A model generated the notes under the pieces. It saw only the letters and a program-made list of their open reading frames with translations. It was not told the origin of the DNA and did no database searches. From Chloroflexota bacterium (GTDB lineage: Bacteria; Chloroflexota; Anaerolineae; 4572-78; J111), in NCBI GenBank assembly GCA_003695455.1, contig RFJF01000248.1:1-10513 (forward strand): a stretch of 10,513 nucleotides of DNA, given 5' to 3'. The position numbers were made by a program, and so were the translations under genes. This document shows positions 6,979 to 10,513 of the stretch, in pieces (the first letter of the stretch is position 1; each line of letters starts with the position of its first letter).

Positions 6979-7003
6979 GCACTATACTAGGCAGCAATAG
7001 TGC
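6979..7003. repeat. Inverted repeat GCACTAT-N11-ATAGTGC
   Basis: A perfect 7-bp dyad with an 11-base loop. An A-run follows on the plus strand, so read on the minus strand the tract precedes the stem and there is no good terminator either way. It may be a regulator site or a structural element in a leader RNA. Confidence 0.4.
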
Positions 7004-7234
7004 AAAAAATGGGTTTAACCAGCTTTTGTGATGGGTGAAATAAAAAAAATTTCATTTTAAGTTCATTCATTGTTCACAAACAGCAGATAGCATAAGCTGA
7101 GTTAATTCTTTCAATATGGCAGTTCCCGCCGCGCCATTAGTGTAAACCCAATTGCATTACTGCAAACGTTCCCACTGTTGTGAAACCAGCATATTTGCCC
7201 GGTATCGGGTAGCAACCTGCGGCAAATTGTCGCT

Positions 7235-7250
7235 CGGTACAAAAGTACCG
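7235..7250. promoter_or_regulatory. Palindrome CGGTAC-AAAA-GTACCG, possible operator
   Basis: A perfect 6-bp dyad around AAAA, about 95 bases before the cytochrome b start. Its centre is 34 bases upstream of the centre of the dyad at 7265-7288, roughly three helical turns, as might be expected for two regulator sites on one face of the DNA. Confidence 0.35.
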
Positions 7251-7264
7251 ATTTTCAGAATTGG

Positions 7265-7296
7265 CGTCACTCCTGATTAAAAGTGACGACTATAAA
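7265..7296 (+). promoter_or_regulatory. Dyad CGTCACT-N10-AGTGACG abutting a TATAAA -10 box
   Basis: A perfect 7-bp dyad (7265-7271 and 7282-7288) lies two bases before TATAAA (7291-7296), a 5-of-6 match to a -10 box. No good -35 hexamer is present at 16-19 bases upstream. The dyad covers the -35 and spacer region, which suits a regulated promoter for the cytochrome operon. The leader would be about 33 bases. Confidence 0.4.
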
Positions 7297-7335
7297 CGGT
7301 GTAAATGAACTTTGGCGAGGTGAAAAGTAAATCTG

Positions 7336-8235
7336 ATGAATAACCAGGTTCCGGAAAAAGGCATGAATATAGGAACGCCATTCATTTCCGCCAGCCGGCT
7401 GGCCATACCGCCGGCCAAAACCGCGGTAAAACCGTACGAACTGGAAATGAGCATTTTCTTTGTGGTGGTACTGTGCGGCGTTTACATTGCCTATGAAATC
7501 ATGGCAGAGCCAAGCGGCGGCCATCCCTTTGGGCACACACTGGGGATTATTGGCACCGCACTCATGGTCATGACAGAGGTGCTCTACAGCCTGCGCAAAC
7601 GCACCAGCCTGATGAACTGGGCCGGCCCGGTGCGGTACTGGTTATCGTTTCATATTTTTACCGGAATTGTGGGGCCGGCCATGGTGCTGATGCACACCGG
7701 CATGGCCTTCAGAGGGTTGGCCGGCATCAGCTTTTTGTTAACCGTAATTGTGGTAGGCAGCGGTTTTATTGGCCGCTATCTTTACACGGCTCTGCCGCGC
7801 AAGCTGACCGGCGTGTCGGCAACCCGGCAGGAAATTGAAGCCGAAGCCCTGTCTATTCAACGAGCTTTGACCCAGTTTGAAGCGCAAAAGCCGGCCCAGG
7901 TTCAGCAGTTGATGGCTCAACTGAGCCAGCGCCCCCGGTACCGCAACCCAATTTTGACCATTTACGGGCGCACGTTTTACCAGTGGCGCTACCGGCGCAA
8001 AATTCGCCGGGCGCTGCGCCGGATGGAGCAATTAGAAAACTCGCAGCGCAAGCAACTGGAACAATTGCTGGCCCGCAAGCGAGAACTTGAACGCCAGGCA
8101 GAAATTCTTGAAGCAGCCCGCGCAATGTTGCGCTACTGGCACATTTTGCACGTTCCGGTAGGGCTGACGCTGTTCTTTTCTGTAGCCATTCACGTGGCTG
8201 CCACCATCTACTTTGGAGCGGGCTTGTTCAATTGA
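7336..8235 (+). CDS. Di-heme b-type cytochrome membrane protein with coiled-coil insert (299 aa)
   Basis: An integral membrane protein likely to carry electrons across the membrane. Helices are predicted at about 37-56, 64-85, 104-123, 127-148 and 267-293. H106 and H120 in helix 3, and H272 and H286 in helix 5, are each spaced by 13 residues. Two such pairs on two helices are the bis-histidine pattern for two stacked b-hemes seen in bc1 cytochrome b and ferric reductase-like domains. H67 and H269 are spare candidates. Between helices 4 and 5 lies a charged, basic, probably coiled-coil region (160-262) on the cytoplasmic side by the positive-inside rule. The ATG at 7336 has AGGTGA 12 bases upstream, a long spacing; ATG at 7363 with GGAAAAAGG is an alternative. 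The next gene starts inside this stop codon (ATTGA), which indicates tight coupling with the multiheme cytochrome. The exact family name is uncertain. Confidence 0.8.
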   Translation: MNNQVPEKGMNIGTPFISASRLAIPPAKTAVKPYELEMSIFFVVVLCGVYIAYEIMAEPSGGHPFGHTLGIIGTALMVMTEVLYSLRKRTSLMNWAGPVRYWLSFHIFTGIVGPAMVLMHTGMAFRGLAGISFLLTVIVVGSGFIGRYLYTALPRKLTGVSATRQEIEAEALSIQRALTQFEAQKPAQVQQLMAQLSQRPRYRNPILTIYGRTFYQWRYRRKIRRALRRMEQLENSQRKQLEQLLARKRELERQAEILEAARAMLRYWHILHVPVGLTLFFSVAIHVAATIYFGAGLFN

Positions 8236-9719
8236 AACAACAGCGACTTCAGAAACGTCAGCATCCAATCTTTTCACCGCTGGCGCTGATTTCAACAATC
8301 TTACTGGCCTGCGGGTTGCTTGGCTGGATGTACGTGGCCGGAGGACAGGCGTTCAGCCCCGGAGAGTTATCGGCGGTGAACCACAGTGATGAGCAGCTTG
8401 AAGGGGTTTCTACCCACGCCGATTTTGAGCACGTTTGCACCGAGTGTCACACGCCGTTTGTTGGCGTAGAGGCCCGGCTGTGCGAGCGGTGTCACACCGA
8501 TGTGGCCCAACAGCAGCAAAATGAAGATGGGCTGCACAGCCGGTTTGAAAATGTAAAACGGTGTCAGGATTGCCACACCGAACACAAAGGCAGTCAGTTT
8601 GACCAGTTTGCAGCGGCTTTAGTTGATTTTGATCACACTGTAACCGACTTTAGCCTGGAGAAACACATGTTGGATTACCAAAATTCGCCCATAGCGTGCG
8701 AAACCTGCCATGAGAATACGGGGCGCAAATTCACAATGGTTGTGAGCGCCTGCGCTGATTGCCATCAGGCCGCCGACGCTGAGTTTGTCTCGGTTCACAC
8801 CGAGGCGTTTGGGCAGGATTGTCTGGCTTGCCACGATGGGCACGACACCATGGCCGGCTTCACCCTTGAGGCCCACGCCGAAACATTTGCCCTGACCGGC
8901 GCCCACGTTGATACCACCTGCGAAAAGTGTCACGCCGGCGGCGTTTTTGAAGGCACCGAACACGCCTGTGAGGCCTGCCACACCGAACCCGACGCGCACG
9001 CCCAAATGTTTGGCGTTGAATGTGCCAGTTGCCATTCGCCGGAAGGCTGGCAGCCGGCCTTGCTGGATGGCGAACCCTTTGACCACGCGGTCAGCACCAG
9101 CTTCAGCCTGGTTAAACATCAAACCAATTACAATGACGCGGCCTTTACCTGCCGCACCTGTCATGCCGCTGCCCAACCTGTGGAATTTGCCAACGCGCAG
9201 TGCGTGGAATGTCATCAGCCGGCAGACCCGCAGTTTATGGCTGAACACACCGCCCAGTTTGGCCAAGCCTGCATGGATTGCCACAACGGCACCGGCGAAA
9301 TGACCGAGTTTGACCACAACCAGGTGTTTGTGCTCGATGGGCAGCACGCCCCGCTGGAGTGCGAAGCCTGCCATGCCAACAAGGTATTTAAAGGCACACC
9401 CAAAGATTGCGCCGGATGCCATCAGGAGCCTGTGGTTCATGCGGGGTTGTTCGGTCTTCAGTGCGATAACTGCCATACATCTGGCGGCTGGCAGCCCGCC
9501 CAACTGACCCGGCACAATTTTCCGCTGGACCACGGCGGAGAAGGCGAAATTGCCTGCGAAACCTGCCATACAGCCACGTATGTTGAATATACCTGTTACA
9601 ACTGCCATGCGCATGACCCGGCAGAAACAGAACAACAACACCTGCAAGAAAATATTGGTGCAGAAGAACTGCTCAACTGCGTAGAATGTCATCCGACCGG
9701 TCAGGAATCGGTCAAGTAA
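8232..9719 (+). CDS. Membrane-anchored 18-heme c-type cytochrome (495 aa)
   Basis: A single N-terminal membrane helix (about 15-37) is followed by an extracytoplasmic domain with 18 CXXCH heme-attachment motifs. Their first cysteines are at 69, 84, 111, 156, 174, 197, 230, 246, 264, 307, 324, 347, 377, 393, 411, 442, 455 and 483. They group as six units of three hemes. Hemes 4-9 and 10-15 repeat at an offset of 147-151 residues, with matching landmarks (FSLEKH/FSLVKH, HTEAFGQDC/HTAQFGQAC, FGVEC/FGLQC), so a six-heme module was duplicated. There are ample spare histidines for sixth ligands, as in cytochrome c3-like proteins. The start is TTG at 8232, sharing bases with the TGA of the cytochrome b gene; no later start keeps the membrane helix. 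No substrate pocket or catalytic motif is apparent, so an electron-wire role is likely. It depends on cytochrome c maturation genes elsewhere. The hydrophobic segment lacks a clear cleavage site, suggesting it stays as an anchor. Confidence 0.93.
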   Translation: MKQQRLQKRQHPIFSPLALISTILLACGLLGWMYVAGGQAFSPGELSAVNHSDEQLEGVSTHADFEHVCTECHTPFVGVEARLCERCHTDVAQQQQNEDGLHSRFENVKRCQDCHTEHKGSQFDQFAAALVDFDHTVTDFSLEKHMLDYQNSPIACETCHENTGRKFTMVVSACADCHQAADAEFVSVHTEAFGQDCLACHDGHDTMAGFTLEAHAETFALTGAHVDTTCEKCHAGGVFEGTEHACEACHTEPDAHAQMFGVECASCHSPEGWQPALLDGEPFDHAVSTSFSLVKHQTNYNDAAFTCRTCHAAAQPVEFANAQCVECHQPADPQFMAEHTAQFGQACMDCHNGTGEMTEFDHNQVFVLDGQHAPLECEACHANKVFKGTPKDCAGCHQEPVVHAGLFGLQCDNCHTSGGWQPAQLTRHNFPLDHGGEGEIACETCHTATYVEYTCYNCHAHDPAETEQQHLQENIGAEELLNCVECHPTGQESVK

Positions 9720-9760
9720 CTGTAATTGGTTTATTTTTATTGTAGTGAAAGGGAACGGAT

Positions 9761-10111
9761 ATGTTGAGCTTATTGTATATGTTGGTCAGAACATTGGGGT
9801 TTACCCCGGAAGGGCAGGAGCGCCCGGAAGAAAAAATAGAAGAGTTGGGACGGGTTGTGCCGGACCCCAACCGCTGCGTGCAGTGCGGCGTGTGCGGTTT
9901 TAACTGCCCGGTGGGCATCCCTGTGCGAGATTACGCCCATCGCGGGTTGGCCGTTGACGACCCCAACTGCATCACCTGCGGCAACTGCATTCAGGTGTGC
10001 CCGCGCGGCACACTGCGCTGGGAAACTCAAACCCACCAGTTGATTCTAAATCGATTCCCAACCGCCATCACGCCGGCAGAGGTGCCAGTTAACATAATGG
10101 AGTTGTCTTAA
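9761..10111 (+). CDS. 2x[4Fe-4S] ferredoxin-like protein (116 aa)
   Basis: A small soluble electron carrier with two classical cluster motifs: CX2CX2CX3C at C39, C42, C45, C49 (CVQCGVCGFNCPVG) and at C70, C73, C76, C80 (CITCGNCIQVCPRG). Proline after the fourth cysteine in both agrees with bacterial ferredoxin-type [4Fe-4S] domains. A leading segment of about 38 residues and a tail of about 35 (87-116) exceed a minimal ferredoxin and could dock a partner. There is no signal peptide, so it acts in the cytoplasm. The ATG at 9761 follows GGGAACGGAT; a second ATG at codon 7 is possible. It lies 41 bases after the cytochrome c stop and 64 bases before the FAD enzyme. The order suggests it passes electrons between that enzyme and the membrane cytochrome; this is inference. 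Confidence 0.9.
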   Translation: MLSLLYMLVRTLGFTPEGQERPEEKIEELGRVVPDPNRCVQCGVCGFNCPVGIPVRDYAHRGLAVDDPNCITCGNCIQVCPRGTLRWETQTHQLILNRFPTAITPAEVPVNIMELS

Positions 10112-10156
10112 TTGTTGAATTGCGGTTCAACAACGCCGGCATCTGCCAGAGCCGGC
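10112..10156 (+). promoter_or_regulatory. Two consecutive stem-loops between the ferredoxin and FAD oxidoreductase genes
   Basis: TTGTTGAA (10112-10119) pairs with TTCAACAA (10126-10133) around TTGCGG, starting the base after the ferredoxin stop codon. GCCGGC (10135-10140) pairs with GCCGGC (10151-10156) across ten bases. Neither is followed by a T-run, so they are more likely mRNA-processing or stability elements than a terminator. Confidence 0.45.
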
Positions 10157-10175
10157 AACAGTGAGGGATAACACA

Positions 10176-10513
10176 ATGAATGCAATTCGATACTTAATTA
10201 TTGGTAACGGCGCAGCCGGTGTGACCGCCGCCGAAACCATTCGTAACAACGACCCGACCGGCCAGATTACCGTGGTCAGCGCCGAACCGTACCCCATGTA
10301 TTCCCGCCCCGGGCTGGCCTACGTACTGCTCGATGCCATTTCGCCGCGGCAGGTTTATTCTCGGCAGCCGGAATGGTACAAACAGTTCCGTGTGAAACTG
10401 GTGTACGGCCGGGCCATCAAACTCGACACCTCGCTTCAATTGGTGGGGCTGGATAACCGCAAGATTCTGCCCTATGACCGGCTGCTCATTGCCACCGGTG
10501 CGCGGGCCACACC
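10176..10513 (+). CDS. FAD-dependent NAD(P)-type oxidoreductase, N-terminal part (3' end outside window)
   Basis: The first 112 codons are seen. The N-terminal Rossmann fold for FAD begins at YLIIGNGAAGVTAAE (6-20), with GNGAAG as the GxGxxG loop, and an acidic residue ends strand 2 (VVSAE, 33-37). YSRPGL (42-47) is typical of the rubredoxin reductase and nitrite reductase NirB-type branch of the pyridine nucleotide-disulfide oxidoreductase family. The second FAD motif (LLIATGARA, about 103-111) closes the visible part. The NAD(P)-binding domain and any C-terminal fused domain lie beyond the edge, so the exact enzyme cannot be named. The ATG at 10176 has GAGGGA eight bases upstream. Its place after the ferredoxin suggests it exchanges electrons between NAD(P)H and the ferredoxin or cytochromes. 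Confidence 0.87.
   Translation, partial: MNAIRYLIIGNGAAGVTAAETIRNNDPTGQITVVSAEPYPMYSRPGLAYVLLDAISPRQVYSRQPEWYKQFRVKLVYGRAIKLDTSLQLVGLDNRKILPYDRLLIATGARAT

Larger units (their letters stand above)
6547..7335. other. 789-base non-coding divergent intergenic region
   Basis: No convincing coding frame, tRNA or rRNA is visible. The stretch is more AT-rich than its neighbours and carries many short perfect dyads: a leader hairpin (6564-6598), the CCCCGTAG dyad (6734-6752) and its partial copy (6879-6894), and dyads at 6979-7003, 7235-7250 and 7265-7288. A further inverted pair, GTAATCAC (6674-6681) and GTGATTAC (6784-6791), and a 12-base near-repeat (6705-6716 and 7218-7229, 11 of 12) are also present. 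It separates the minus-strand ATPase-MscS operon from the plus-strand cytochrome operon, so it must hold promoters for both. Confidence 0.7.

Noticed and set aside
6547..7335. tRNA, riboswitch or decayed transposase
   Set aside because: No T-loop/anticodon arrangement, no recognisable riboswitch core and no transposase-like frame were seen. Dyads alone do not support these calls.
8619..9692. A 357-codon open frame on the minus strand
   Set aside because: It lies wholly antisense to the 18-heme cytochrome. The regular CXXCH codon pattern and G/C-rich third positions avoid stops on the other strand. The translation has no sensible domain and no supporting start signal.

Overview
The window looks like accessory-flavoured chromosome from a moderately GC-rich bacterium. 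My best guess is Chloroflexota (Anaerolineae or a relative), inferred from the gene mix, the frequent TTG start codons and the anchored multiheme cytochrome. No marker gene here proves it. There are 10 well-supported protein genes (two cut by the window edges), one weak small ORF and one 789-base non-coding stretch.

Left block (1-2142, minus strand). In transcription order it reads: a COG3375-type GNAT acyltransferase, a second small GNAT acetyltransferase, and an M20 (carboxypeptidase G2-like) metallohydrolase that runs off the left edge. The last two overlap by 17 bases. An acyltransferase plus an M20 deacylase recalls the N-succinylamino acid route for turning D- into L-amino acids, but no racemase is inside the window. 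A perfect 17-bp inverted repeat sits at the very left edge and may be a foldback artefact.

Middle block (2143-4201). A divergent promoter region separates the GNAT gene from a classical short-chain dehydrogenase/reductase (SDR) on the plus strand. The SDR converges on an orphan three-helix membrane protein. A weak 69-codon ORF and a good bidirectional terminator (4112-4142) follow.

Channel block (4202-6546, minus strand). A soluble P-loop ATPase is followed 11 bases later by an MscS-type channel, whose ribosome-binding site follows directly on the ATPase stop codon. This tight pair of an NTPase and a channel is one of the two candidates for a less described system.

Non-coding stretch (6547-7335). 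It is AT-rich and holds several perfect dyads, a hairpin-forming motif present twice, a sigma70-like promoter with a 17-base spacer, and a -10 box beside a dyad just ahead of the next operon.

Right block (7336-10513, plus strand). The order is a di-heme b-type membrane cytochrome, an 18-heme c-type cytochrome whose TTG start overlaps the previous stop, a 2x[4Fe-4S] ferredoxin, and the start of an FAD-dependent NAD(P)-type oxidoreductase. Together they look like a transmembrane electron conduit: FAD enzyme and ferredoxin inside, two b-hemes across the membrane, and a membrane-tethered 18-heme wire outside. This is the most interesting part of the window.
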